Assembly (NCBI RefSeq): GCF_003403035.1 | Contig: NZ_QURN01000011.1 | Location: forward strand, 62,001-126,000 | Reading direction: 5' to 3' | Length of the DNA: 64,000 nt | Origin: Mesorhizobium denitrificans | GTDB taxonomy: Bacteria; Pseudomonadota; Alphaproteobacteria; Rhizobiales; Rhizobiaceae | Shown: positions 45,398-54,581 of the stretch, piece after piece | Numbering within the stretch: position 1 is the stretch's first letter | Layout: each line of letters starts with the position of its first letter | Notes under the pieces: generated by a model | Told to the model about the DNA's origin: nothing | The model's database searches: none | What the model saw: the letters and a program-made list of their open reading frames with translations, nothing else | Position numbers and translations under genes: made by a program

Positions 45398-46221
45398 ATG
45401 AACTGGCAGGACGCAGTGCTGTCATTACCGGCGGGCTGACCGGACAAGGATTGGCAATTGCGCACGAGCTTGCGCGGCTTGGTGCCAATGTTGCGGTTGG
45501 TTCGTTTGTGCGTGAGGCGGCGGGACGCAGCGGCGATGCCGCTGCCTATCCCGACCCGGAAGAGATTGTTGCGGTGCGCGATGCGCTGGCGACGCATGGC
45601 GGCAAGGTGTTCGCTGGCCATCTCGACGTTCGGGATACGGATGCGATCAGGCAATTCCTGGAGGCGGCGGCGGGCGTGTGCGGCGCGCCGGACATTCTGG
45701 TGAATGCCGCAGGAACGACCGCAGAGCAGCCAGTTAGCGGCCACTCGGATGAGCTTTGGCTGAAGATCATCGATACCAATCTGAACGGCGCGTTTCGCAT
45801 GATCCGCGAAGTGCTGCCGGGCATGATGGAGCGCGGATGGGGCCGCATCGTGAATATTGGTTCGACGGCCGCGGAGGTCGGCTGGAAGGACAATCCTGCC
45901 TATTGTGCGTCTAAGTCGGGCCTGTTGGGGCTGACCCGCTGCGTAGCGCTGGAAGGTGCGCCGCGTGGCGTGACTTGCGTAATGGTGAGCCCGACATGGG
46001 TGGAGACGGAACTGATGCGCCGCAATGTCGAGCAAGTGGCGGCGCGCGAGGGCAAGGGTCGCACGGCGGCTGAACTAATGGCGGAAATTGCTGCGCAGAA
46101 CCCGCAACAGCGCATTATTCAGCCGGACGAGATTGCCGCTCTGGTGGGGTTCCTGTGCGGCGAGCGCGCCAAGGGCATCAACATGGAAAATATCAAGGTG
46201 ACGGGCGGCGCGCTCTGGTAG
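45394..46221 (+). CDS. Short-chain dehydrogenase/reductase
   Basis: A 275-residue SDR enzyme from ATG 45394 (MNELAGRSAVITGGLTGQG). The cofactor loop TGGLTGQG, the NAAG motif and the catalytic Ser (NIGSTAAE) with Tyr/Lys (AYCASKSG) are complete. Last gene of the acx operon by ATGA overlap. It might reduce acetoacetate to 3-hydroxybutyrate or oxidise a secondary alcohol such as 2-propanol to the ketone; context cannot decide. Confidence 0.85.
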   Translation: MNELAGRSAVITGGLTGQGLAIAHELARLGANVAVGSFVREAAGRSGDAAAYPDPEEIVAVRDALATHGGKVFAGHLDVRDTDAIRQFLEAAAGVCGAPDILVNAAGTTAEQPVSGHSDELWLKIIDTNLNGAFRMIREVLPGMMERGWGRIVNIGSTAAEVGWKDNPAYCASKSGLLGLTRCVALEGAPRGVTCVMVSPTWVETELMRRNVEQVAAREGKGRTAAELMAEIAAQNPQQRIIQPDEIAALVGFLCGERAKGINMENIKVTGGALW

Positions 46222-46224
46222 GCG

Positions 46225-47022
46225 TTATGCCTTCATGAGCCATTCGTGCTCGGCGGCGTTGTGGAATTTCCACGTGCGCTTCGGACCAGCCATGACGTTC
46301 AGATAATAGAGGTCGTAGCCGTGGCAGGCTGCGCAGGGGTGGTAGCCCTTCGGCACCAGCACGACGTCGCCGTCCTCGATTGCCATCGTCTCGTCCAGCG
46401 AACGATCATCTGTATAGACGCGCTGGAACGCGAAGCCCTGCGGCGGGTTGAGCCGGTGATAATAGGTTTCTTCCAGATAGGATTCGGCGGGCAGATTGTC
46501 CTGATCGTGTTTGTGGGGCGGGTAGGAGGAGGTGTGGCCTCCCGGCGTGATGACCTCCACGACGAGCAGAGAATCGGCAGGCTGCGTTTCGGGAAGGATG
46601 TTAGTAACATAGCGCGTGTTCGTGCCCTTGCCGCGAACTTCCTGCCCAAGATCGGCGGGCGCGATGACGCGAACGGGAAGCCCGCCGCCAAGGCCCGGCG
46701 CGGTGCAGACAGCAAGTTCAAGACCGGTTTCTGCTGTGACAGACCAGCTGCCATCCTGCGGCACGTAGACAGACCACGGCTTGCCGTCGAATGGCGACAT
46801 GCGCTCGCCGAGTACACCAAGGCTTTCGCCGTTTGCGGTCGCGTTGCCCTTGCCAGTGACGAAGACGAGGCAGGTTTCGCTCGTGCCCGTGTCGCCCTTG
46901 GCGGTTTCGCCGGGTTTCAGGCGATAAAGATCAAAACCGACATAAGACCAACCTGCATTTTTTGGCGTTATGTGCGTGACGCGGCCTGCTCCCTTGCCAG
47001 ATTTGACCTTCAGTTTCGACAT
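46225..47022 (-). CDS. iolB: 5-deoxy-glucuronate isomerase
   Basis: A 265-residue double cupin of myo-inositol catabolism. ITPGGHTSSYPPHKHDQDNLP around residues 160-180 provides the metal His/Glu ligands, with YHPCAACHGYDLYYLNVMAG further on. Full length. It is the last gene of iolC-iolD-iolE-DUF3329-iolB and is convergent with the SDR gene (3-nt gap). Confidence 0.95.
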   Translation of the reverse strand: MSKLKVKSGKGAGRVTHITPKNAGWSYVGFDLYRLKPGETAKGDTGTSETCLVFVTGKGNATANGESLGVLGERMSPFDGKPWSVYVPQDGSWSVTAETGLELAVCTAPGLGGGLPVRVIAPADLGQEVRGKGTNTRYVTNILPETQPADSLLVVEVITPGGHTSSYPPHKHDQDNLPAESYLEETYYHRLNPPQGFAFQRVYTDDRSLDETMAIEDGDVVLVPKGYHPCAACHGYDLYYLNVMAGPKRTWKFHNAAEHEWLMKA

Positions 47023-47024
47023 GC

Positions 47025-47237
47025 TCAGGCTCCGCTATCCGGTGTTTTATCTTCCGTGCTCGGACGGTAGTTATAGAGATATTCCCACGCGCCATAGACC
47101 GTAACCGCGCCGACCATCGTCGCCCAGAAGGTGTTCTGATGGTAGGTCTCAATGGCCGCCCAGACGGCGCAGGCCACGACCAGCAAAACCCGCCTCCATA
47201 AAGGATCGAGAAAAGGGTGGGCGGTGTTGGATTTCAT
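47025..47237 (-). CDS. DUF3329-like small membrane protein in the iol operon
   Basis: A 70-residue protein from ATG 47237 (MKSNTAHPFLDPLWRRV). HPFLDPLWRRVLLVVACAVWA and FWATMVGAVTVYGAWEYLY give two membrane segments, matching the small DUF3329 proteins. It starts 31 nt after iolE and stops 2 nt before iolB, so it is co-transcribed with inositol genes. No function is known to me. Confidence 0.75.
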   Translation of the reverse strand: MKSNTAHPFLDPLWRRVLLVVACAVWAAIETYHQNTFWATMVGAVTVYGAWEYLYNYRPSTEDKTPDSGA

Positions 47238-47268
47238 CGCAGGCTCCGTGGGGGTATTATTCCTCGAT

Positions 47269-48186
47269 CTAAGCCACAGGGAAGCCCTGTGTTTCAACCG
47301 TATAGCCTGCCGCGGTCATCACGCGCATCAATTCCTTGTGCCCGATCTGCGCCATTTTAAGAGGTGGGTTCTTCTTCGGGTCTTGTTCGGCCTCGACTAC
47401 GAACCAGCCTTCATAGCCGTGATGAGCAAGGCGCTTGACGATGGCTCCGAAATCCAGCGAGCCATCGCCGGGAACCGTGAACGCGCCGAGCGCGACGGCA
47501 TCTAGGAAGGACTGTTTCGTACGGTCGAGTGCATCGATCACCGGCATCCGTACGTCTTTGACATGCACATGCTTGATGCGCGCGTGATGATTGTCGATGG
47601 CGCGCAACACGTCACCGCCCGCAAAAACCAGATGGCCTGCATCAAGCAGCAGCGGAATTCCAGCGCCGGAATATTTCATGAAGGCATCGAGTTCCGGCTC
47701 GGTTTCGATAACCGCCGCCATGTGATGATGATAAACCAGCGGCATGCCCTGATCGGCACACCATTCGCCAAATTCGGTCAGCTTGCGGGCGTAGTCCTTC
47801 ATTTCCGAGTCGGACAGTTTCGGCTTTGTCGCGAGCGGCTTGGAGCGGTCGCCCTGAATGGAGCGGCCAACCTCACCATAGACGATGCAGGGCGCATCGA
47901 CCGCCTTGAACAGCTCGATCATTGGCTGGATGCGGTCTTTGTTGGCTGACATGTCTTCATTGACCAGCGTGCCGGAAAACCAGCCGCCGCAGAGCGTTAC
48001 GTCAGCGGTCTTGAGGATCGGCAGCATGATATCTGGATCGCTCGGAAAACGGCGACCCATTTCCATTCCGGTGAAGCCTGCAGAGCGCGATTGGCGCAGG
48101 CATTCTTCCAGCGAAACGTCGTCGCTTAATTCTGCAAGGTCGTCGTTCCACCACGCAATGGGGGACATGCCAAGTTTGGCTTTCAA
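47269..48186 (-). CDS. iolE: Inosose dehydratase (myo-inosose-2 dehydratase)
   Basis: A 305-residue xylose-isomerase-fold enzyme. I use TTG 48186 (reads as MKAKLGMSPIAWWNDD), which has GGAG 8 nt upstream and gives the family N-terminus; the longer frame to 48447 is a shadow of iolD. YHHHMAAVIE, LLLDAGHLVFAGGD and IKHVHVKDVR carry the metal ligands. Removes water from scyllo-inosose in the iol pathway. Confidence 0.93.
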   Translation of the reverse strand: MKAKLGMSPIAWWNDDLAELSDDVSLEECLRQSRSAGFTGMEMGRRFPSDPDIMLPILKTADVTLCGGWFSGTLVNEDMSANKDRIQPMIELFKAVDAPCIVYGEVGRSIQGDRSKPLATKPKLSDSEMKDYARKLTEFGEWCADQGMPLVYHHHMAAVIETEPELDAFMKYSGAGIPLLLDAGHLVFAGGDVLRAIDNHHARIKHVHVKDVRMPVIDALDRTKQSFLDAVALGAFTVPGDGSLDFGAIVKRLAHHGYEGWFVVEAEQDPKKNPPLKMAQIGHKELMRVMTAAGYTVETQGFPVA

Positions 48187-48211
48187 CTCAAATTCTCCAT
48201 TCAAAGAATGC

Positions 48212-50059
48212 TCAATTGCCGACGCGTTGCAGCTTGACGGCCTGTTCGTAGTTCTTGCGGGCGGCGTTGACCTGTTCGCGTGAACTGACTTCTGGCACCG
48301 CGACATCCCACCAATGGCCGCCAGCCTCGGTGGAGATAAGCGGGTCGGTGTCGATGACGATGACAGTTGTGCGGTCGTTCGATTTTGCGCGCCCGAGAGC
48401 GGCTTCCAACTCCGCAATGGATGCGGCCTTTTCTGCAATTGCGCCAAGGCTGCGCGCGTGAGCAGCGAAATCGACCTCGGTCAATTGTTCATGCCGCGCG
48501 TCTTTCAGCAGATTGTTGAAGTTTGCCCCGCCGGTAGCCATTTGCAGCCGGTTGATGCAGCCAAAGCCGCGATTGTCCAGCAGGACGATGGTCAGTTTTT
48601 TGCCAAGCATGACGGAGGTGGCAATTTCCGAGTTCATCATCAGATAAGAGCCGTCGCCCATCATGATGACTACTTCTGTGTCGGGCCATGCCATCTTCAC
48701 ACCGAGCCCGCCAGCAATCTCGTAACCCATGCAGGAGAAGCCGTATTCGGCGTGATAAGAGCCGGGCGCGCCGGACTGCCACAGCTTGTGCATTTCACCC
48801 GGCAGACCGCCCGCCGCGTGGAGGGCAATGACGCCTGTGCCCAGTGCGCGCTGAACCGCGCCGATCACCTGTGCGTCGGATGGCATGGCGTTGGTTGCGG
48901 CTGTTACCTTTGCCGCTGCCTTCTGCCATTCGGCCTTGCCGTCCTCGGCGTTCTTTGTCCAGCTCGCGGGAGCGGTGTACCCATCAAGCGCTTTGAGCAA
49001 TTCCTTCAAGCCTTCGCGTGCATCGGCAACCAGTGGCAAAGCACGATGCTTCGCGGCGTCAAAAGGCTGGGTGTTGAGGCCGATGATCGTTTTGCCCGCG
49101 TTCTTGAACAGCGCCCATGATCCTGTCGTGAAGTCCTGCAGACGCGTGCCGACCGCCAGAACAACGTCGGCTTCCTCAGCGAGGCGGTTGGCTGCGGATG
49201 TTCCCGTGACGCCGACTGCCGCCATGTTGAGGCGATGCGCGTCGGGCAGCGAACTCTTGCCGCCCTGCGTTTCGCAAACGGGAATGCCGGTTGCGGAGGC
49301 GAATTTGTCGAGCGCTGCGGAGGCTTCGCTGAACAGCACGCCGCCGCCTGCGATGATGAGCGGCTTCTTCGCCTTGGACAGCGCCTCGGCGGCGAGCTTC
49401 AATTCGTGAAGGTCTGCGCGCGGGCGGCGCATTGTCCAGACGCGTTCCTCGAAGAAGCTTTCGGGATAGTCGTAGGCTTCGGCCTGAACGTCCTGACAAA
49501 GCGACAACGTGACCGGGCCGCATTCGGCGGGGTCGGTGAATATCTGCATCGTGCGGGCGAGCGCGGGAATGATTTGTTCAGGCCGCGTGATGCGGTCGAA
49601 ATAGCGCGAGACGGGGCGGAAGCTGTCGTTTACCGACACGGTGCCGTCGCCGAAATCCTCGATCTGTTGGAGCACAGGGTCGGGAATGCGGTTGGCGAAT
49701 ACATCGCCGGGGAGAAGCAGGACCGGCAGGCGATTGACGTGGGCAAGGGCCGCGGCCGTCACCATGTTCAGCGCGCCGGGGCCGATGGAGGTCGTTGCCG
49801 CCATGACGCGGCAACGGAAGCTCGCCTTTGCGAAGGCGATTGCCGAATGTGCCATCGCCTGCTCATTGTGCGCGCGGAACGTAGGAAGCTGGTCGCGGAC
49901 GCCGTAAAGTGCTTCGCCTACGCCTGCGACATTGCCATGACCGAAGATGGCCCACACGCCAGCAAATAGCGGGACTTTTTCTCCGTCGATTTCCGTCATC
50001 TGGCGAGTTAGAAAATGCACCAGCGCCTGTGCCATAGTGAGCCGGATTGTCTTGGTCAT
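48212..50059 (-). CDS. iolD: 3D-(3,5/4)-trihydroxycyclohexane-1,2-dione acylhydrolase
   Basis: A 615-residue thiamine diphosphate enzyme that opens the inositol ring. The N-terminal catalytic Glu region is IFGHGNVAGVGEAL, and the ThDP-binding motif MGDGSYLMMNSEI runs to LDNRGFGCIN near residue 500. Length fits IolD. Follows iolC after a 77-bp gap with a perfect hairpin. Confidence 0.95.
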   Translation of the reverse strand: MTKTIRLTMAQALVHFLTRQMTEIDGEKVPLFAGVWAIFGHGNVAGVGEALYGVRDQLPTFRAHNEQAMAHSAIAFAKASFRCRVMAATTSIGPGALNMVTAAALAHVNRLPVLLLPGDVFANRIPDPVLQQIEDFGDGTVSVNDSFRPVSRYFDRITRPEQIIPALARTMQIFTDPAECGPVTLSLCQDVQAEAYDYPESFFEERVWTMRRPRADLHELKLAAEALSKAKKPLIIAGGGVLFSEASAALDKFASATGIPVCETQGGKSSLPDAHRLNMAAVGVTGTSAANRLAEEADVVLAVGTRLQDFTTGSWALFKNAGKTIIGLNTQPFDAAKHRALPLVADAREGLKELLKALDGYTAPASWTKNAEDGKAEWQKAAAKVTAATNAMPSDAQVIGAVQRALGTGVIALHAAGGLPGEMHKLWQSGAPGSYHAEYGFSCMGYEIAGGLGVKMAWPDTEVVIMMGDGSYLMMNSEIATSVMLGKKLTIVLLDNRGFGCINRLQMATGGANFNNLLKDARHEQLTEVDFAAHARSLGAIAEKAASIAELEAALGRAKSNDRTTVIVIDTDPLISTEAGGHWWDVAVPEVSSREQVNAARKNYEQAVKLQRVGN

Positions 50060-50106
50060 CTAATTTTCCTCCTGCCCGATATTTGCGAATAGGTCGCGAA
50101 TAATAA

Positions 50107-50128
50107 TACCCCTCATCCATGAGGGGTA
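50107..50128 (-). terminator. Hairpin between iolC and iolD
   Basis: TACCCCTCAT at 50107-50116 and ATGAGGGGTA at 50119-50128 pair perfectly with a 2-nt loop; the minus strand then reads TTATTATTCG. It may lower transcription into iolD or stabilise the iolC message end. The CCCCTCAT core resembles the RIME-like repeats. Confidence 0.55.
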
Positions 50129-50136
50129 ATAGCTCA

Positions 50137-52068
50137 TCATGCCGCCATCATCTCGCGCGTGGCGAGCCATAGGTCGCAAAGTGTCGAAAAGCGCTCCGCC
50201 ATATCATCGATAGCCTGAGTATCCGTGATTGTGCCTGCCAGCCACGCCTCTGCGGCGTCGGCAAAGATGCTGCGGCCAACCGCGAAACCCTTCACGACCG
50301 GCGAGGCGGTGGTTGCCTCAAACGCTTCGCGCAGTTCGTCGATAGGTGCTTCCAGCCCTAGCAGCACCACACCACGGCAATAGGGATCGTTGGCGGTGAT
50401 GGTTGCCTCGATGCGCTTCCACGCATCGGGTGATGCCTGCGGTTCCAGTTTCCACCAGTCCGGCTTGATGCCGAGCTCGTAAAGCTCCTGCATGGCGCGG
50501 GAAACGGTGTCTTTTTCAAGCGGTCCGTTTTTGCCCGCGATGATTTCGACCAACAGTTCGCGCCCGACTTTGCGGGAGGCGTCATAGAGCGCGACCAATT
50601 TCTCCTGCTGCTCCTGTTTCAAGGCAGCAGGATCGTCGGGGTGGTAGAAGCAAAGGCACTTGATGCAATGCGATACGGGCCATTCGACCAGTTGCGAGCC
50701 GATGTCCTGCCCGAATTCAAAACGCAGAGGCCGCGAGCCGGGAAGTTCGACCGGACGGCCGAGCCATGAGAATCCGTGCTTGGCATATTCATACAGGGCG
50801 TGGCGGCCATGCTTCTCGTCCAGCAGCATGCCGTAACCCGGCCTGCCATTTGCGACCTTGGCGGCGGCCTTGACCGCCAAAACCTTGAACGCCTCGATGC
50901 GGGAGAAGTCTGCACCGGCGCGCTTTGCGGCATCTTCAAGCTGGATGCGATGATCGCAGGCAAGGGCCATCAGCGAGGGGATCTCACCACGGCGCGTGGT
51001 CGCCCAATGAACGTGATTGATCACCTCGTCCTTGCGCAGTGCGCGGTGCGGGCTGCCGTTTTTGAGGAAGGTCTGAAGCTCTGCCCAGGTGGGATATTCG
51101 GGCGAGCAAAGCAGGCGTGACACGGCAAACGCGCCGCCTGCATTCGCCCAGGTGGCGGCGGTAGCGAGGGCTTCGCCGCCAAGCCAGCCGCGCAGAAAGC
51201 CGGACATGAAGGCGTCGCCAGCGCCAAGCACGTTGAACACTTCGATCGGGAAGCCCTTGCCGATGATGCCTGCTTCGAGGTCGTCGCTGATGGCGCCGTC
51301 ATAAACAATGCAGCCCATAGCGCCGCGCTTGAGCACGATCGTTGCCTGCGATAGCGCGCGAATCGCCTTGAGCGCCGACAGAACATCGTCCGCGCCGGAG
51401 GCGATCATGATTTCCTCTTCGGTGCCGACGATGAGGTCGCAATCGGGGAGGATGGATTTCAGCTTCGCGGATACGGCGTCCGACTTCACATAGCGCTCGA
51501 AGCCCTCGGCGTGACCAGCCAGTCCCCAGAGGTTCGGGCGGTAGTCGATGTCAAACGCAACCTTGCGGCCATGCTGCTTGGCAATGGCGATTGCCTTGCG
51601 CTGCGCGGCTTCGGCATTCTCACGGGAGAAATGCGTGCCTGTGACAACGATGGAGCGCGAGGAGGCGATGAAGTTTTCGTCAATGTCTTCCGGAGCGAGC
51701 GCCATATCCGCGCAATCGCTACGGTAGAAGATCATGGGCGACACGCCTTCGGCTTCGACGGCCAGAAGGACCAACGCGGTCAGCCGTTGTTTGTCGGTTT
51801 TCAGCCCCTCGGTCGAAACGCCTTCGCGTTCAAGCTGCTCACGGATGAAACGACCCATCTGCTCGTCGCCTACGCGCGTGAGCAGCGCTGAACGCAGCCC
51901 AAGCCGAGCCGTGCCGATGGCGATGTTGGCAGGGCAGCCGCCAACGGATTTTGCAAAGGATGCAATGTCCTCAAGGCGCGAACCGATCTGCTGGCCATAA
52001 AGATCGACTGATGCTCGCCCGATTGTAATGACATCCAGCGCCGGTGGGGCGCTGCGGGTATCCGCCAT
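50137..52068 (-). CDS. iolC: Bifunctional 5-dehydro-2-deoxygluconokinase/aldolase-like protein
   Basis: A 643-residue two-domain protein. Residues about 1-325 are a PfkB sugar kinase (GRASVDLYGQQIG at the start; the anion hole and catalytic Asp in NVLGAGDAFMSGFLRG near residue 275). Residues about 340-640 are a DUF2090 domain (LMALACDHRIQLEDAAK; VLLGLEAPIDELREAF) thought to act as the aldolase for the phosphorylated product. This fusion is normal in rhizobia. First gene of the operon, with operator-like sequence upstream. Confidence 0.94.
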   Translation of the reverse strand: MADTRSAPPALDVITIGRASVDLYGQQIGSRLEDIASFAKSVGGCPANIAIGTARLGLRSALLTRVGDEQMGRFIREQLEREGVSTEGLKTDKQRLTALVLLAVEAEGVSPMIFYRSDCADMALAPEDIDENFIASSRSIVVTGTHFSRENAEAAQRKAIAIAKQHGRKVAFDIDYRPNLWGLAGHAEGFERYVKSDAVSAKLKSILPDCDLIVGTEEEIMIASGADDVLSALKAIRALSQATIVLKRGAMGCIVYDGAISDDLEAGIIGKGFPIEVFNVLGAGDAFMSGFLRGWLGGEALATAATWANAGGAFAVSRLLCSPEYPTWAELQTFLKNGSPHRALRKDEVINHVHWATTRRGEIPSLMALACDHRIQLEDAAKRAGADFSRIEAFKVLAVKAAAKVANGRPGYGMLLDEKHGRHALYEYAKHGFSWLGRPVELPGSRPLRFEFGQDIGSQLVEWPVSHCIKCLCFYHPDDPAALKQEQQEKLVALYDASRKVGRELLVEIIAGKNGPLEKDTVSRAMQELYELGIKPDWWKLEPQASPDAWKRIEATITANDPYCRGVVLLGLEAPIDELREAFEATTASPVVKGFAVGRSIFADAAEAWLAGTITDTQAIDDMAERFSTLCDLWLATREMMAA

Positions 52069-52148
52069 ATGGTCCTCCCAATGCGCTTATGGCCGGAACA
52101 CCGGCTGCCTGATGCCATGCTTTCTTTGTTTGATTTATGAAACAACAA

Positions 52149-52182
52149 TTCCATATGAAGGTCAATATGGAATATTTATTCC
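52149..52182. promoter_or_regulatory. Candidate IolR operators upstream of iolC
   Basis: GGAATATTTATTCC at 52169-52182 fits the GGAA-N6-TTCC palindrome reported for rhizobial IolR repressors. An overlapping inverted repeat, TTCCATAT (52149-52156) and ATATGGAA (52165-52172), shares the central GGAA. Both are about 80-115 bp upstream of the iolC start. No iolR gene is in the window. Confidence 0.6.
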
Positions 52183-52193
52183 TAAACGAAAGA

Positions 52194-54128
52194 TCATGAT
52201 GCCAAACGCGCTTTCGACGTCTCGATTCGTTCGATGGTGCCGAGGATTTCCGACGAAGAAACGGGCTTTGAGAACAAAAAGCCTTGAGCCAACACGCACC
52301 CAAGGGAGAGGAGCAGCTTGGCATTTTCTTTCGTTTCCACACCCTCGGCAGAGACTTCGATTTCGAGCGCTTTGCCTAGATCGATGACTGATTTTACGAG
52401 AAGCGCATCGTCTAGGGAGGAGGTTGACCCGCTCACAAATTCCTTGTCGATCTTGATCTTGGTAATCCAGCCATTCTTGATGGAAGCGAAGGTGGAGAAG
52501 CCGGTTCCGAAATCATCTAGCGCGATTGAAACGCCCGCTTCGGCCAAGGTTCGGAGTTTCTTGTCTGCGCGAGAATAGTCGAGAGATGATTCCTCGGTGA
52601 TCTCTATCTCGAACTGAGCCGTGGACAGCCCACGCGCGCGGAGACCTTCAATGATGAGCTTGTCTACCTCGGTGATATCAAGCTCGAGCGGAGAGAGGTT
52701 CATCGCAACTTTGATTTCGGGACGGCCTGACTTATTGAGCCGCCCCATTAAGGCGCAGCAATTGGTGAAAACCATGTCGGTCAGCACCGGCAGCGCGCCG
52801 ATCTCGCGTGCGGCTGTGATGATTTCAGGCGGGGAAATCGTGCCATGCACGGGATGGGTCCAGCGTACCAGTGCTTCTATTCCAGCTACGCGCCCGGTAT
52901 CGAGATCCACGATGGGCTGAAACCAACTCGTTAAATCCGACGAAGCGATAGCGGCGCGCAAATCCCGTTCGATATGCTGGCGGCGTTCCAGTTGGTGACG
53001 GAGTTCCGTATCGAAGAAGTAAAACTCGTTACGCCCCTTCGCTTTGGCGGCGTAGAGGGCGACATCGGAGTGCAGCAGCATGTCTGCTGCGTCCAGTTTC
53101 TTCGATTCATATATACCGACGCATGCCCCGATGCGGGCTGAGGGCGCCGATGAATAGGGAGCCGTTATCGAATCGATGAGCTTCTGAACTTTCGCGTGCT
53201 CAAGACTTTTTCCGGGTTCAAGCTGATGGACGATTGCAAATTCGTCACCGCCTATGCGCGCGAGAATGGCGTCGCCAGGTGCCCAAGCGGCGGCGCGTTG
53301 GGCTAATTCGATAAGAAGATCATCGCCGATGCGGTGGCCATAGGTATCGTTGACTGACTTGAAGCCATCCAGATCAATCGCCATTGCCGCGAAGGTTTGA
53401 TTTGACGGCTTGGCCGCAGCTAACGCGTGCTCGAAACCGCGCCGGTTCAGAAGACCTGTAAGGTGATCTTCTCTCGAACTGCGCTCCATCTCCTCAGCAA
53501 ATAGCTCGGCCTTTCTTCTCAGCCGGATCAGCTCCAGAAAGCGGGCCTCGGCCATGAAGGAACTGCGAACCAGCCCGACCAGGAAAAGGGCGACGGCGAA
53601 AGCGAGCGCCGAGCTTTCAAACGTGGCACGCCAGACAAGAGTGAGCGCTGCGGTGATGAGGGGCGGGCCGATAAAATTGATGGAAAGCAGGGCACATGAG
53701 CCGCTGTAAGTGACCGCGCCTGCACAGATACCTGCCAGTATTATCAAATTGAAGGTTGATGTGGGCTGTGTGTAGCCTTCTGTGAGGACCGCCAGATAGG
53801 ACCAACAAATGCCCGACATGAACGCGAATGCTTTAAGATGAAAAAGCTGGTTCTCGGGGACGGTGGCGATCGGTCTTAGGGCGATTGCTATGCGCGCGCC
53901 GTTGATTAGATTTACGGCAACAAACCAGATTAATACGCGAATACCTTCGCCCGCAGAATATTCGATCGCAAGGATGAGCAAGGAGAGTGCAGCGCTGATG
54001 GGCATGGAAACCCAGAGGCCGGACCTTACGTCCTCCAGCTGATCGCGGACAATGCGTGTTTCGAGGACGTCATTCTGCAAAGCGGCGGACCCGATCAAGA
54101 CGCGGTTTTGGGTTTTGTCGCGATGCAA
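52194..54128 (-). CDS. Membrane GGDEF-EAL cyclic-di-GMP protein
   Basis: A 644-residue protein. Residues about 38-190 hold five or six membrane segments. The diguanylate cyclase motif GGDEF is intact at 293-297 (RIGGDEFAIV), but no RxxD inhibitory site lies just before it. The EAL domain has EALVRW at 418, then NLSPLELDI, EITEESS, DDFGTGFS and EGVETKE, all required phosphodiesterase motifs. Both activities are possible. It is 125 bp upstream of iolC in the same direction but separated by the iol operators. Confidence 0.92.
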   Translation of the reverse strand: MHRDKTQNRVLIGSAALQNDVLETRIVRDQLEDVRSGLWVSMPISAALSLLILAIEYSAGEGIRVLIWFVAVNLINGARIAIALRPIATVPENQLFHLKAFAFMSGICWSYLAVLTEGYTQPTSTFNLIILAGICAGAVTYSGSCALLSINFIGPPLITAALTLVWRATFESSALAFAVALFLVGLVRSSFMAEARFLELIRLRRKAELFAEEMERSSREDHLTGLLNRRGFEHALAAAKPSNQTFAAMAIDLDGFKSVNDTYGHRIGDDLLIELAQRAAAWAPGDAILARIGGDEFAIVHQLEPGKSLEHAKVQKLIDSITAPYSSAPSARIGACVGIYESKKLDAADMLLHSDVALYAAKAKGRNEFYFFDTELRHQLERRQHIERDLRAAIASSDLTSWFQPIVDLDTGRVAGIEALVRWTHPVHGTISPPEIITAAREIGALPVLTDMVFTNCCALMGRLNKSGRPEIKVAMNLSPLELDITEVDKLIIEGLRARGLSTAQFEIEITEESSLDYSRADKKLRTLAEAGVSIALDDFGTGFSTFASIKNGWITKIKIDKEFVSGSTSSLDDALLVKSVIDLGKALEIEVSAEGVETKENAKLLLSLGCVLAQGFLFSKPVSSSEILGTIERIETSKARLAS

Positions 54129-54170
54129 GCCAGCAGGCTATAACAGGGCGAACTCACAAGCGGACGCTGG

Positions 54171-54434
54171 TCACATCCAGAAATTCGGTTCGGGGTGTTC
54201 ACCCATTTCGCTTGACCTATCTTTGCTACGAGATCGGTAACACGCCGCGACACGCAGGCAGGTTTCAGTTCCGGGAATGTAGAAGTAGCCCTCGCCGTAG
54301 GTATCGCAGACGCGAACATATTCCATCGGTTCCGGCTCAGCCACAACCGCGACCGCATCCGCCGCGCGAGCACCTGACATAGCAACGAGCGCTGCCGCCG
54401 ATCCCAAAAGAATGCCTTTGAACGTCATTTCCAA
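54171..54434 (-). pseudogene. Truncated rhizobial-type porin (Omp2b/RopA family) N-terminal fragment
   Basis: The 87-codon frame begins [20 protein letters not shown] with a signal peptide ending ARA, followed by [20 protein letters not shown] and [11 protein letters not shown], which is the conserved start of the mature porin of Rhizobiales. The homology stops near residue 60 and the frame ends within 25 codons, whereas the family is about 330-420 residues. No remainder of the barrel is visible before the GGDEF-EAL gene 42 bp away. A remnant left by deletion is the best reading. Confidence 0.75.
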
Positions 54435-54581
54435 ACCTCACACGGGTTCAATTAACTGTGAGTCAGCTATGCGCTTTAAAGTTTACCTCGACAATAAGGA
54501 TTTAGCTCAGCGCAGAGTGGTCGATGGCGAAATCGATCCTGGCGTGGCGGATTGACAACAGGTGTCGCGGCTAAGGGACGT

